Positions 53,128-62,408 of a stretch of 64,000 nucleotides of DNA are shown here, one piece after another. The DNA comes from Alteripontixanthobacter sp. (GTDB lineage: Bacteria; Pseudomonadota; Alphaproteobacteria; Sphingomonadales; Sphingomonadaceae). Positions within the stretch are counted from its first letter, which is position 1, and every line of letters starts with the position of its first letter. The notes under the pieces were generated by a model that made no database searches, was not told the origin of the DNA, and saw only the letters and a list, made by a program, of their open reading frames with translations. The stretch is taken from the NCBI GenBank assembly GCA_039968605.1, contig JBDVPM010000008.1:1116001-1180000 (forward strand), in the 5' to 3' direction. The position numbers and the translations under genes are program-made.

Positions 53128-53142
53128 GAACAAGGGGGGAAC
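53128..53142 (-). promoter_or_regulatory. SOS (LexA) box upstream of recA
   Basis: On the minus strand the sequence is GTTCCCCCCTTGTTC, a perfect GTTC-N7-GTTC operator. The second half overlaps a candidate -35 TTGTTC, followed by a 17-base spacer and TACATC. A third half-site in inverse orientation (AGAACAA) follows, making a 7-bp inverted repeat TTGTTCT/AGAACAA. The box is 91-105 bases upstream of the recA ATG. Confidence 0.85.
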
Positions 53143-53200
53143 GAATATTTTCCTACAGAGGGCTGGCAGAGCGCTCGGAACGGCGCAGGAGCCAAGGAAT

Positions 53201-54829
53201 TCATTCGATCGCCCTGACTTTCCAGCGCAGCTTCGTCACCTTGTTCGCGGGAATTTCTCGTTCCACGATGTGATACCCGAAGCGATTTTTCAGCCCGCGA
53301 ATACCGCGAACCTGCCAATCGGCTGCCATCCCAAGCGCCACGCGTATCCGCACCGGGTTCGGGTTGGCGTTGGAAATTTCCAGCGACATCGGGACGGGGC
53401 GTTTTTCGATATCGTCCAATTCGCGCTGCTGCGGCGCCTTGCATTGGTGGAACACCTGCCGGCTTGGCGCGAGTTCCAATTCGACTTCCTGACCCACCGC
53501 ATAGTCGCGCATTCCGCCCGTGAAGACGAGCTGGTCGCCAGCATCGGACGGCTCGAATATCGCCAGGTTGCCCTGCGGGAGGGCAGCACCCAGCCCGTTG
53601 TCCTCATCATTTTCCGCGACCAGGTACATTCCTGTTCCGGTCCAGTCCTCACCGCCATCATAGGGCGCGCAGCTGGCGAAATAGAGATACTCTGCCTCCA
53701 CCGCATCGCGTTGCAGAAAAGCGACCTGCTTCTGGCCTTTGGCTGCTACCGTCACCGGTTCGGGAAAGCGGTAGAGCTTCAGGTCGCCCAGCTGTTCCTC
53801 ACCCGCAACCACCGCGACGGGAGCGGCGCTTTCCATCAGGTCACGCCCCACACGCGATCCGGTGACCACGATCATACCATCTGCCGATGCTGCCATAGGC
53901 GGTGGCGGCGGAGGAGCAGGAACATTGCCATAATTGCGCACCGGCGACCCGCGCGCGGTACTGCCGATGGGATAGCAAGTGAGGCGCAATGGCCGCGCGC
54001 GCGGCGGATCGGCGAGGCGGCGAAAGTTGCTGACGATCTCCAGATAGCCCGCGACGGCCAGCAACTCGGCATTCTCGAAACTCTGGCCGTTATCGTTGAG
54101 CAGCGTGAGCCACGCGGTCAGCTTGGTCTTGTCGGCATCGCGTCGCTTGTTGCCGTTATAAACGGGATCGGGATCGGGCAGGGTCGCGACGTAATTGGCC
54201 TGCCAATCGAACCCCCAGGACAGGTAAGTCAGGCGAACCTTATACGTCCCGCCAGTGTCGTCGCGCGTGTTGATCGAGAATACGGGCCTGGCAGAAAGTC
54301 CCTCCGGCACGCGGCCAAAAGTCAGCTTCTCCGGCAGGCCCGCGCAGCGCACCGCCTCGAACCCCTGCGAGGTTTCCAGGACCAGTCCGCCATCGGCCCG
54401 GGTGCGCACGATAGCCTGTTCGGACGCTGCCTGCCCGGTGGCCGGATTTGTGCGGGTGATCGTGACGCGGTTGCCCAACGTGCCGTCCACCAGCGCCGCC
54501 GGGCTGAGCAGATCGGCGTTGCGGTTTTTCTCGATCGTGCCGCCGGGCAATCCGGTGACGATTGCGCTGACAGCGACCATGCCTTCGGAAACGCCGGCAA
54601 AGCGGATGGTCGATTCGCCGGGCGGCAAAGTGACGGTGCGATCTTCGGAGATCATTGCGAAACCACCGGGGCGCGTTGTGTTCCAGTCATCGTCCGGTCC
54701 GCGATCCGGGTCGCGGTAGATACTGACGGCGAGCGCTTCGGGCGCCGATGCCTCGACCGTTTCGCGCGCCAGAACCTGTGGTGCGGCCAGCGCGGCGATC
54801 AGGGCCAGGAAAGCGAGCGCGGCGCGCAC
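53201..54829 (-). CDS. DUF4139 periplasmic protein (second copy)
   Basis: A 542-aa exported protein starting at GTG four bases after the previous stop, with signal peptide VRAALAFLALIAALAAPQVLA. DUF4139-type beta-rich domains occupy most of it (YLSWGFDWQANYVATLPD; WLTLLNDNGQSFENAELLAVAG). A PAPPPPPPMAA linker leads into IVVTGSRVGRD (about residues 320-330), which looks like the N-terminal plug of a TonB receptor, then LGDLKLYRFPEPVTVAAKGQKQVAFLQ. DUF4139 proteins are poorly understood. A longer start at 54877 is possible. Confidence 0.82.
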   Translation of the reverse strand: MRAALAFLALIAALAAPQVLARETVEASAPEALAVSIYRDPDRGPDDDWNTTRPGGFAMISEDRTVTLPPGESTIRFAGVSEGMVAVSAIVTGLPGGTIEKNRNADLLSPAALVDGTLGNRVTITRTNPATGQAASEQAIVRTRADGGLVLETSQGFEAVRCAGLPEKLTFGRVPEGLSARPVFSINTRDDTGGTYKVRLTYLSWGFDWQANYVATLPDPDPVYNGNKRRDADKTKLTAWLTLLNDNGQSFENAELLAVAGYLEIVSNFRRLADPPRARPLRLTCYPIGSTARGSPVRNYGNVPAPPPPPPMAASADGMIVVTGSRVGRDLMESAAPVAVVAGEEQLGDLKLYRFPEPVTVAAKGQKQVAFLQRDAVEAEYLYFASCAPYDGGEDWTGTGMYLVAENDEDNGLGAALPQGNLAIFEPSDAGDQLVFTGGMRDYAVGQEVELELAPSRQVFHQCKAPQQRELDDIEKRPVPMSLEISNANPNPVRIRVALGMAADWQVRGIRGLKNRFGYHIVEREIPANKVTKLRWKVRAIE

Positions 54830-54833
54830 CGGA

Positions 54834-56351
54834 TCAATACCGCGCTTCGTATGTGACGCGCAGCTCGGTCTCTCCATTGGCGGGGACGGTCACGGTATAT
54901 TCGCGGTCGTCCAGATTGAGCTGATTGCCTGGCACGGTTTCGTTCACCACGCGAAAATCGTGCGACCACCAGCCGCGGTCCAGCCCGGATTGCACCAGCG
55001 TGACTTCGACCGGCTCCGGCTTGGCATTGGTGAAGCTGTACAGCATCGTCGTGCGGTAAAATGTCAGCGCGCGCTCGACCGTGATTTCACGGAGCGGTTC
55101 GCCATCCTCCATTACCCGGTAACGGGCGCTGCGGCGGAATTCGTCGCTGTCGATTTTCTCGCGGCTCTCGACCTGGACGGTGGAATAGACATCGAACGCA
55201 TCGCCGGTGACGAGCCGCAGCTCGCTGCCCATCGGCGTATGACCGATGCGGTTTTCGCCGACGAATTGCGGCGTACCCTGCCGGTCGCGCTGGTAGAAAC
55301 GGACGGTTCCCGCAGGCAGCGCATCGCCCAGCCCGCCATCCGCCGACGAGCTGAAAGCAATGGCGCTGGCGAAAGGCACGGGATTGTCGTCATTGACCTG
55401 CCAACCCACACTCCGGCGATATTGACGCTGCGCCGGGACGCCCTGCACGTCGAGGAAGCTGACCTGCTTGGTCTGGTTGTTCGCAATCGTGGTCCGGCCG
55501 GCGATCGGATAGAGATAGAAGTCGCCCAGCCGCTCGCGATCGGCGGTTTGCGTGCCGGGGCGCACCATGTCGTTTCGCATCGGCTGCGATCTGCCGCGCC
55601 TGCCGAAATTGTTCGCGCCCGAGGCATTGCCGGCGACCAGCAACGTGTCGGCATCGCGGAAAGTGGTGCCCGTCTGGTTGGTCAGCGTAACCCAGCCCTG
55701 CATATCGATCTGGCCGTTCCCTTCATCGAACAAAGCGACGTAATCCGCGCTCCACCCCAGACCCGGGGTGAGGTAGCGGATCGAAGCGGGACGAGCGCCG
55801 CTTCGGCTGCTTTCCACATTGACCGAAAGCGTGGGCCGAGCGCGCAAATTGGGCGGCACACGGTCGAAAATCACCCGCACTGGCAGGCCATCGTCGCGCA
55901 GCACTTCGATGCGGTCGCCGATCTGCACGACCACTCCGCCAGCGGTGGAAAGCACCTTGGCCCGCTCGCGCGTTTCCACGCCGGTGGCGGGATTGGTGCG
56001 GATAAGCGTGACGGTCTGGCCGATCGCCTTTTCCATCATCTTTTGCGGGGTGAGGAGGTCGAAATCGAAATTTTGCTCGACAATTCCGGCCTCGCTCGCC
56101 GCGAAGCTGAGCGTTTCGGGCCGAATGCGCGCGGACACGTCGGGGAAGGTGATCGTCGAACGGCCAGCGGGGATCTGGAGTGTGCGAACGTCCTGCACCA
56201 GCGCGTCCGAGCCATTATAGATGGTCACCGAAACGTCGCCCTGCGCAGTGGTTTCATCGCTGAGCGGGGTTTGCTGTGAAAGCGCGGGCAGAGCGGCGAA
56301 CGTCCCGGCCCCCAAGATTCCCAAAATTGCGGCTATTCTGGTTGCGGACAT
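54834..56351 (-). CDS. DUF4139 periplasmic protein (first copy)
   Basis: A 505-aa exported protein with signal peptide MSATRIAAILGILGAGTFA-, followed by DUF4140/DUF4139-type modules: VSVTIYNGSDALVQDVRTL, YLTPGLGWSADYVALFDEG and FYLYPIAGRTTIANNQTKQVSFLD. The GGGGAGAGG sequence before the ATG supports the start. It is paired with a second, diverged DUF4139 gene. The function of the family is not established. Confidence 0.85.
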   Translation of the reverse strand: MSATRIAAILGILGAGTFAALPALSQQTPLSDETTAQGDVSVTIYNGSDALVQDVRTLQIPAGRSTITFPDVSARIRPETLSFAASEAGIVEQNFDFDLLTPQKMMEKAIGQTVTLIRTNPATGVETRERAKVLSTAGGVVVQIGDRIEVLRDDGLPVRVIFDRVPPNLRARPTLSVNVESSRSGARPASIRYLTPGLGWSADYVALFDEGNGQIDMQGWVTLTNQTGTTFRDADTLLVAGNASGANNFGRRGRSQPMRNDMVRPGTQTADRERLGDFYLYPIAGRTTIANNQTKQVSFLDVQGVPAQRQYRRSVGWQVNDDNPVPFASAIAFSSSADGGLGDALPAGTVRFYQRDRQGTPQFVGENRIGHTPMGSELRLVTGDAFDVYSTVQVESREKIDSDEFRRSARYRVMEDGEPLREITVERALTFYRTTMLYSFTNAKPEPVEVTLVQSGLDRGWWSHDFRVVNETVPGNQLNLDDREYTVTVPANGETELRVTYEARY

Positions 56352-56414
56352 TCGGCCTCTCCCCTGTTCATCTGCCAGACTGCACGGCCAGCCTGACAAT
56401 ATCATGAACGCAGC

Positions 56415-58889
56415 CTAGGCCTTGAGCTTGCTGCTCGCCAGAACCTCGCCCACCTTTTGCCCGATCTGCGCCACGCTGAAGGGCTTGGCCATAAAATGCA
56501 TATTGTCGATGTCGATCTGGTCGCGCAAAGTTTCTTCTGCATAGCCCGACATGAACAGGAACGGCAGGTCCGGGCGGACCTTGCGGATCGCGCGGGCCAT
56601 TGCGGGTCCGTCCATCACCGGCATCACCACATCGGAAACGACCACATCGAATTGCGGCCCGCCTTCCTTGGCGTTGGCAACCGCGGCCAGCCCTTCTTCC
56701 CCGTCGCAGCACGCGGTCACCTCGTAACCTTCGCGCACCAGCGCGCGTTCGGCCACGGCGCGCACCATGTCCTCGTCCTCCACCAGCAACACGCGCCCGC
56801 CGCCGGACCATTCGCTCGCTCCGCTTGTATCGGGCAAATCGACACGAGGCTCGGCGGGAGGGCCGCTATGGACCGGCAGATAGACGGTGAAGCGAGCACC
56901 TTCGGCCTTGCCGCCGATGCCGGTGACATTGTCGGCGAAGATGAAACCGCCCGATTGCTTGACGATACCGTAAACGGTGGAGAGACCCAGGCCGGTGCCC
57001 TTGCCCTGTTCCTTGGTGGTGAAGAACGGCTCGAAAATCTTGCCGAGGTTTTCCGGCGGAATGCCGCCGCCCGAATCCTGCACGATCAAAACGGTATAAT
57101 CGGCCACCGGAATGATATCGGACCCGGTCTTGCGGACATCGCCGGCCGATACCCGGCGGGTCGCCATGGTCAGCTTGCCCGAGCCATTGCCGGCCGCATG
57201 GATCGCATCGCGCGCGTTGACCGCCAGATTCACGATGACCTGTTCCAATTGCTGCGGATCGGCGCGCACCGGGCCGAGATCGCGGTCATGGCGAATCTTG
57301 AACTCAATCTTCTCGCCCATCAGGCGTTTGAGAAGTTGTGAAACTTCGCTGATAACATCCGGTAATTGCAGAACTTCGGGGCGCAGGGTCTGCTGGCGCG
57401 AAAAGGCAAGCAATTGGCGGGTCAGGCTGGCCGCGCGGTTGGAATTGGCGCGGATCTGCTGAATATCGTCATAGTCGCTGTCACCCGGCGTATGGCGCAA
57501 CAACATCAGGTCGCAATAGCCGATGATGGCGGTCAGAACATTGTTGAAATCATGCGCCACCCCGCCTGCCAGCTGGCCGACCGCCTGCATCTTCGTCGCC
57601 TGCGCAACCTGCCGCTTGAGCTTGGTCTCCTCGGTAGAATCGGCAAGGCTGAGCAGGACCGCCGCCTCGCCCAGTCCGCGCACTCCGGCAAGGCCCAGCG
57701 ACACCGGGTCTTCCGGCATATCGCGCAGCCTCACGGCCATATCGCCGCTATTCGCCGTGCCGCGCCCATAGCGCCGCACCGCATCCGACATCGCGGTCTT
57801 ATCTTCGCGCACAACGAGGTCCGAAGGGAATTGCGGCAAGCCCTGGTCTTCGCGGCCGATGGCGCGCAGGAAGGGCGGATTGGCGAACAGGAACCGCCCG
57901 TCCCTGTCGGTCATGGCCAGACCCAGCGGCAATGCGCCGAGCAGCGATTCCAGCTGCGGTGCAGATTCGCCGCCCCCGCCTTCCCAGCCGCCGCCCACGC
58001 CTACCCCGGCATCGATCAACAGCATCAGCGAAGGTGCCTCGTCGGCGCCCCTCGGCCGTCCGCCCTCGCCCATGTCCAGCGGCACATGCACCAGCACCTG
58101 CGGCGATCCGCGCCTGCCCTCGCGGGCGAAATAGACCCGGCCGCGCTCGTCGCTGCGCAACAGCGAAACGAACTCCTGACCGGCCAGCGTGGCCTTGGGG
58201 TCGCCCGCCGCGCGCTCGGCAAACCCTGCCGAGGCGCTGGATACGATCCCGTCGGGCGCCGTCATCGCTGCTTCAATCCCGGCAGCGGTCAACATCGCAC
58301 CGAGCGGACCGCGCAATTCCTCGCCGATCCGCGCGGTGGTGTCGTCACCGGCAATTTCGGTGAAGCGCCAGATCAGATAATCCTCGCCCCGGCCCGCCCG
58401 CCTTGCACTGGCGCTCCAGCGCGCGCTGCCCTTGCGGTCGGCCAACTCGGCAATCTCTGCCTGCCCGTCGCGCCACGCCTCGCGCGCAGCGCGGGTGAGC
58501 GATTCCAGCGCGGTCCGGTCGAGCGGCAGGTTGGGCGGAGCCTCACCCTGCCCGAACCATTCGCCGAACGTGCCATTGGCACAGGTCAGCCGGTTGGCAC
58601 GGTCGGTAATGGCCACCCCGTCGCCCTTGCCGCGCCCGTCATTCTCGATAGCGGCAACCGTGACCGACCAATCGGGCGCAGCCAGATCGCCCGCCTGAGC
58701 CGGCCGTGCGGTTCGCGACAGCAACCAGCCGCCAGCCAACAGCACCAGCAGGCCGCCGGCAAAGGCTGCAGCGGGCAACACCTCGCCGGTCAGCAACCAG
58801 ATCGCCGCCGCCGATAGAGCCAGCCCCAGCAACAAGGCGAGCGGCAACGTTAGAGAGTTCGTCGGTTTCTCGCCCGCGCCGCCGATCAT
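56415..58889 (-). CDS. cckA: Hybrid histidine kinase/phosphatase CckA
   Basis: Controls CtrA and CpdR through ChpT in alphaproteobacteria. The 824-aa protein has two N-terminal membrane helices (residues 12-55), PAS-like sensory domains, HisKA with H446 in [15 protein letters not shown], HATPase ([13 protein letters not shown]), and a C-terminal receiver with D753 in [12 protein letters not shown]. The start overlaps the DUF2062 stop (ATGA). A longer frame reaching 59369 is a shadow of DUF2062. Confidence 0.95.
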   Translation of the reverse strand: MIGGAGEKPTNSLTLPLALLLGLALSAAAIWLLTGEVLPAAAFAGGLLVLLAGGWLLSRTARPAQAGDLAAPDWSVTVAAIENDGRGKGDGVAITDRANRLTCANGTFGEWFGQGEAPPNLPLDRTALESLTRAAREAWRDGQAEIAELADRKGSARWSASARRAGRGEDYLIWRFTEIAGDDTTARIGEELRGPLGAMLTAAGIEAAMTAPDGIVSSASAGFAERAAGDPKATLAGQEFVSLLRSDERGRVYFAREGRRGSPQVLVHVPLDMGEGGRPRGADEAPSLMLLIDAGVGVGGGWEGGGGESAPQLESLLGALPLGLAMTDRDGRFLFANPPFLRAIGREDQGLPQFPSDLVVREDKTAMSDAVRRYGRGTANSGDMAVRLRDMPEDPVSLGLAGVRGLGEAAVLLSLADSTEETKLKRQVAQATKMQAVGQLAGGVAHDFNNVLTAIIGYCDLMLLRHTPGDSDYDDIQQIRANSNRAASLTRQLLAFSRQQTLRPEVLQLPDVISEVSQLLKRLMGEKIEFKIRHDRDLGPVRADPQQLEQVIVNLAVNARDAIHAAGNGSGKLTMATRRVSAGDVRKTGSDIIPVADYTVLIVQDSGGGIPPENLGKIFEPFFTTKEQGKGTGLGLSTVYGIVKQSGGFIFADNVTGIGGKAEGARFTVYLPVHSGPPAEPRVDLPDTSGASEWSGGGRVLLVEDEDMVRAVAERALVREGYEVTACCDGEEGLAAVANAKEGGPQFDVVVSDVVMPVMDGPAMARAIRKVRPDLPFLFMSGYAEETLRDQIDIDNMHFMAKPFSVAQIGQKVGEVLASSKLKA

Positions 58890-59494
58890 GCGCCGGTTGC
58901 CTTCTTTTTCCTGGGCCGCTTGGCGCTCATCGGAAGACCGCGCGCCTTGCGCGCGAGGCGCTTGGTGCGCTTGCGGCCCACCAGATAACGCCACACCCAG
59001 CTCGACAGCAGATACCCGATTGCTGCCGACAGGATCGCCAGTACCAGGAAGCCGAAATAGGCCACTGCCGCCACACCCAGCAATTCCGCAATATAGGCGA
59101 CCAGCCCGTCGCGCGTGTCGCTCAGCGCCAGCCCGCCCATCGATCGATCGATGTTGAGCATGAAATCGCCCAGCTTCTTGGCGATGATAGCCCAGAACGG
59201 GAAGGTGAACGGGTTGGTGACGAAAGTAACCAGCGCAGCAAGCGGAACGTTGGCCCGCGCGGGCAGAGCCAGGAACGCCGCCAGAAAAATCTGCCCGAGC
59301 GGCACGATGAACGCTGCAAACAGTCCCAGCGCGACCCCGCGGGGCACGCTGCGCCGCGTAAAGCGCCACAGTTCCGGACTGAGAAAACGATGCGCGATAG
59401 GCTTCAGATAGCGGTTTTGCGCCATCTGTTCACGCGTAGGCGTGTGCCGCCTGACCCAGTCGGCGAGAAAGGTTTTCGAGCGGAAATCGGTCAT
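58886..59494 (-). CDS. DUF2062 membrane protein
   Basis: A 202-aa membrane protein with three or four helices (VPRGVALGLFAAFIVPLGQIF; PLAALVTFVTNPFTFPFWAII; VAYFGFLVLAILSAAIGYLLSSWVWR). PRGVALGLFAAF and NPFT-PFW are the DUF2062 hallmarks. A very basic C terminus (RRKRTKRLARKARG then [11 protein letters not shown]) follows. It overlaps cckA by four bases and lies upstream of it, so the two are coupled. No function is known. Confidence 0.88.
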   Translation of the reverse strand: MTDFRSKTFLADWVRRHTPTREQMAQNRYLKPIAHRFLSPELWRFTRRSVPRGVALGLFAAFIVPLGQIFLAAFLALPARANVPLAALVTFVTNPFTFPFWAIIAKKLGDFMLNIDRSMGGLALSDTRDGLVAYIAELLGVAAVAYFGFLVLAILSAAIGYLLSSWVWRYLVGRKRTKRLARKARGLPMSAKRPRKKKATGA

Positions 59495-59626
59495 CTGTTC
59501 ACGCTAGTTCACTTGGCCCCCAGTGCATCGCGGCGCAAGGGCGCTCTGGCGGAGTGGTGCTGACGATGGGGTGAATGTCGTGGTTGGCGGGATGCTGTGA
59601 GTACCAATCGGCCACGCGGCGGCGCG

Positions 59627-60109
59627 TCACCCATGGTCGCGCATCACCCGCGCCTTGTCGCGCTGCCAGTCGCGATCCTTGATATATTCGCGCTTGTCGG
59701 CGGCCTTGCGCCCCTTGCCCAGCGCCAGTTCCACCTTCGCCCGGCCGGTCTTGTTGAAATAGATGCTCATCGGCACCAGCGTCATGCCCTTGCGCTCTAC
59801 CGCGCCGAACAGCTTGTTGATCTCGCGCGTTTTCAGCAGCAATTTGCGCGGGCGGCGCGGTTCGTGATTGTTGCGGTTGCCGTGGCTGAATTCGGGGATG
59901 TTGGCGTTGATCAGCCAGACCTCGCCATCCTTCACCTCGGCATAGCTTTCGGCAATCGACGCCTCGCCCGCACGCAGCGCCTTCACCTCTGTCCCATGCA
60001 GGGCCAGGCCCGCCTCGAACTTGTCCTCGATCGCATAATCGAAGCGCGCCCGCCGGTTTTCGGCGACGATTTTCTGCTTGTCGAAAGTTTCCGGTTTGGG
60101 GCGCGCCAT
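59627..60109 (-). CDS. smpB: SsrA-binding protein SmpB
   Basis: Binds tmRNA and delivers it to stalled ribosomes in trans-translation. The 160-aa oligonucleotide-binding fold has [36 protein letters not shown], and [19 protein letters not shown] at the C terminus, the helix that mimics the anticodon stem. No tmRNA gene is in the window. It sits next to DUF2062 on the same strand. Confidence 0.96.
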   Translation of the reverse strand: MARPKPETFDKQKIVAENRRARFDYAIEDKFEAGLALHGTEVKALRAGEASIAESYAEVKDGEVWLINANIPEFSHGNRNNHEPRRPRKLLLKTREINKLFGAVERKGMTLVPMSIYFNKTGRAKVELALGKGRKAADKREYIKDRDWQRDKARVMRDHG

Positions 60110-60273
60110 GGTGGCAGGGCAGATAGGCGCTGCGCGCGCAAAGCGAAAGGGGGTGCGAAGCCGCCTGTCATGTCGTCCGCAACTCTCGATCCGCCACAGG
60201 CCGATGTTTTTTCAGCTTGCCAATCCACGATTTTCAGCGCCCTATCATCGGCTGGGCGAGGGGGAGAAATCCT

Positions 60274-61350
60274 GTGTCGAAAAGTGCGGCGGCGTGGAAG
60301 AAATTCGAGATCGGCGGCATAGGTATCCCGCCAGGCGAGGCGCAGCGTATCTCGATTCCGGTCAGCTCCCTGGCGACGGGGGTGCCAGCTATGCTGGCGC
60401 TGCATATCATTCATGGCGCGAAACCTGGCCCCGCCATCTTCGTTAGCGCGGCGATCCACGGGGACGAGATTGTCGGCACGGCGATTGTTCAGAAGCTCAT
60501 TCAGCGGCTCGATCCGGCTAGCCTTTCAGGCACGATTATCTTCGCGCCGGCAGCGAATATCTTCGGATTTCTGCAGCATAGCCGCTATCTGCCCGACCGG
60601 CGCGATCTGAACCGGAGTTTCCCCGGCAGTAAGAACGGTTCGCTCGCCGCGCAGCTTGCCTACAGCTTCCTCAACGAGGTTATTGCCCGCTGCACGCTGG
60701 GGATCGATATCCACACCGCTGCCGTCCACCGGTACAATCTTCCGCAAATACGTATTGCGGCAGGCAGCCCCTACCTTGTCGAACTGGCTATGGCGTTCGG
60801 CGCTCCGGTAATCGTCGAATCGCCTTTGCGCGAAGGCTCGATGCGCGCTCTGGCCAAGGGGATGGGAGTGGAGATGCTGCTGATGGAAACGGGCGAGGCT
60901 CTGCGATTCGACCGCCTGTCTATCGATATCGGGTGTCAGGGCGTGTTGCGCGTGATGGCGCATATCGGGATGACGGATATGGATGATGGGCTGACCACCG
61001 TGGGCATTCCCGCCCGCGCAAACAGTTCCCGCTGGGTTCGTAGCCCGCGAGGCGGCGTGACCAACCGCATCCGCAAATCCGGCGATACTGTACGCAAGGG
61101 CGCAGTGCTGGCGACGGTAGGCGGTTTGTTTGGCGAGGAGCCGCTCGAAATGACCAGTCCCATCGACGGGATTATTATCGGCCACGCGACACTGCCGGTC
61201 GTCAATCAGGGGGACGCGCTGTTCCATATCGCACAGGTCGCGAACCTGGATCATGCCGGGGAGCGGATCGGATCGATCACCGAAGCCATACTGGCCAGCG
61301 AACCTGCCGGGCCGGCCGAGCAGATAATGGACGAAGACGAGATCATTTAG
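60274..61350 (+). CDS. Succinylglutamate desuccinylase / aspartoacylase family protein
   Basis: A 358-aa zinc-dependent hydrolase of the M14-like AstE/AspA family. Zinc ligands: H and E in AAIHGDEIVG, and H in GIDIHTAA; RRDLNRSFPG is the conserved substrate Arg stretch, and METGEAL holds the catalytic Glu. The C-terminal biotinyl/lipoyl-like beta part is RKSGDTVRKGAVLATVGG. The GTG start has GGGGGAGA seven bases upstream; a TTG 19 codons earlier is weaker. It is on the plus strand between the minus-strand genes smpB and dapA. Confidence 0.87.
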   Translation: MSKSAAAWKKFEIGGIGIPPGEAQRISIPVSSLATGVPAMLALHIIHGAKPGPAIFVSAAIHGDEIVGTAIVQKLIQRLDPASLSGTIIFAPAANIFGFLQHSRYLPDRRDLNRSFPGSKNGSLAAQLAYSFLNEVIARCTLGIDIHTAAVHRYNLPQIRIAAGSPYLVELAMAFGAPVIVESPLREGSMRALAKGMGVEMLLMETGEALRFDRLSIDIGCQGVLRVMAHIGMTDMDDGLTTVGIPARANSSRWVRSPRGGVTNRIRKSGDTVRKGAVLATVGGLFGEEPLEMTSPIDGIIIGHATLPVVNQGDALFHIAQVANLDHAGERIGSITEAILASEPAGPAEQIMDEDEII

Positions 61351-61434
61351 CGGGGCTTTATTTGGCTGGCGGTCTGCTTGCCCTACTTACCCTCCTCGCT
61401 TCGTGAAGAAAGGAACTTGCTCGCGCCAGGACTA

Positions 61435-62316
61435 TCAAACCAGCCCGGCATGCTCCAGCGCGGCGTCCACTGCGGCGCGCGCATGGTCGTTGGCGCGGCA
61501 CAAGGGCAGGCGTACCTCGTCCGTCATCCATTCCTGCACCCGCGTCAGCGCGTATTTCACCGGAGCGGGGCTGGCATCTTCGAACATCGCGTAATGCAGC
61601 GGGTAGAGCTTGTCGTTCAGCCGCCGCGCTTCGACCAGGTCGTTATCGGCGCAGGCCCTCTGGAATTCGGCGCAAAGGGCCGGCGCGACATTGGCGGTGA
61701 CCGAGATACACCCCTTGCCGCCAGCCGCATTGAACGGCAGCGCCAGCTCGTCATTGCCCGATAGCTGGCAGAATTCCTTGGAAATCCCCATCCGGTGATC
61801 GGCCACGCGCGACAGGTCTTCGCTGGCATCCTTGATTGCCACGATCTGGTCGGGAAAGCGGTTGGCCAGCTCGCACGTCGTCTTCGGGGCGATATCGGTC
61901 ACGGTTCGGCCCGGCACATTGTACAACACCACCGGCAGATCGCTGTTTTCGCACAGATGGCTGAAATGGGCGAGCAGCCCGGCCTGGCTCGGCCGGTTGT
62001 AATAGGGCGCTACGCACAGTCCCGCCGCTGCCCCGGCCTTCTTCGCAAACTGCATGTGGAGGAGCGCGTTTTGCGTGTCGTTGCTGCCGCAGCCCGCGAT
62101 CACCGGCACGCGTCCGGCGGCCTGTTCGATACACAGTTCGATTACGCGGTGGTGCTCGGCATTGCTCAGCGTGGACGCCTCGCCCGTAGTGCCGCAGGGA
62201 ACCAGCGCACTGCTGCCCTGTTCTATTTGCCAGTCCACCAGCTTGCGAAAAGCCGCCTCGTCCAACGCTCCGTCGCGAAAAGGAGTCACCAGAGCCGGAA
62301 TCGAGCCCGAAAACAT
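61435..62316 (-). CDS. dapA: 4-hydroxy-tetrahydrodipicolinate synthase
   Basis: Condenses pyruvate and aspartate semialdehyde on the diaminopimelate/lysine pathway, needed for peptidoglycan. The 293-aa TIM barrel has GTTGEAST, the Tyr in YNVPGRT and the Schiff-base Lys in IVAIKDASED. I start at MFSGSIPALVTPF, the usual N terminus; 16 upstream codons were rejected. It is divergent from slt, with 92 bases between starts. Confidence 0.96.
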   Translation of the reverse strand: MFSGSIPALVTPFRDGALDEAAFRKLVDWQIEQGSSALVPCGTTGEASTLSNAEHHRVIELCIEQAAGRVPVIAGCGSNDTQNALLHMQFAKKAGAAAGLCVAPYYNRPSQAGLLAHFSHLCENSDLPVVLYNVPGRTVTDIAPKTTCELANRFPDQIVAIKDASEDLSRVADHRMGISKEFCQLSGNDELALPFNAAGGKGCISVTANVAPALCAEFQRACADNDLVEARRLNDKLYPLHYAMFEDASPAPVKYALTRVQEWMTDEVRLPLCRANDHARAAVDAALEHAGLV

Positions 62317-62408
62317 TGTTGTCGCTCCTGCAATTCGCCACAGGATCGGCACGTTACCAATCAATTCGGGCGCTTCATTCAGCGCCTGATAAGGAGCCTT
62401 CGAGCATA

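Noticed and set aside
58890-59369. N-terminal extension of cckA
   Set aside because: It lies in another frame of the DUF2062 gene, which has clear family motifs; CckA's first membrane helix begins at the chosen start.
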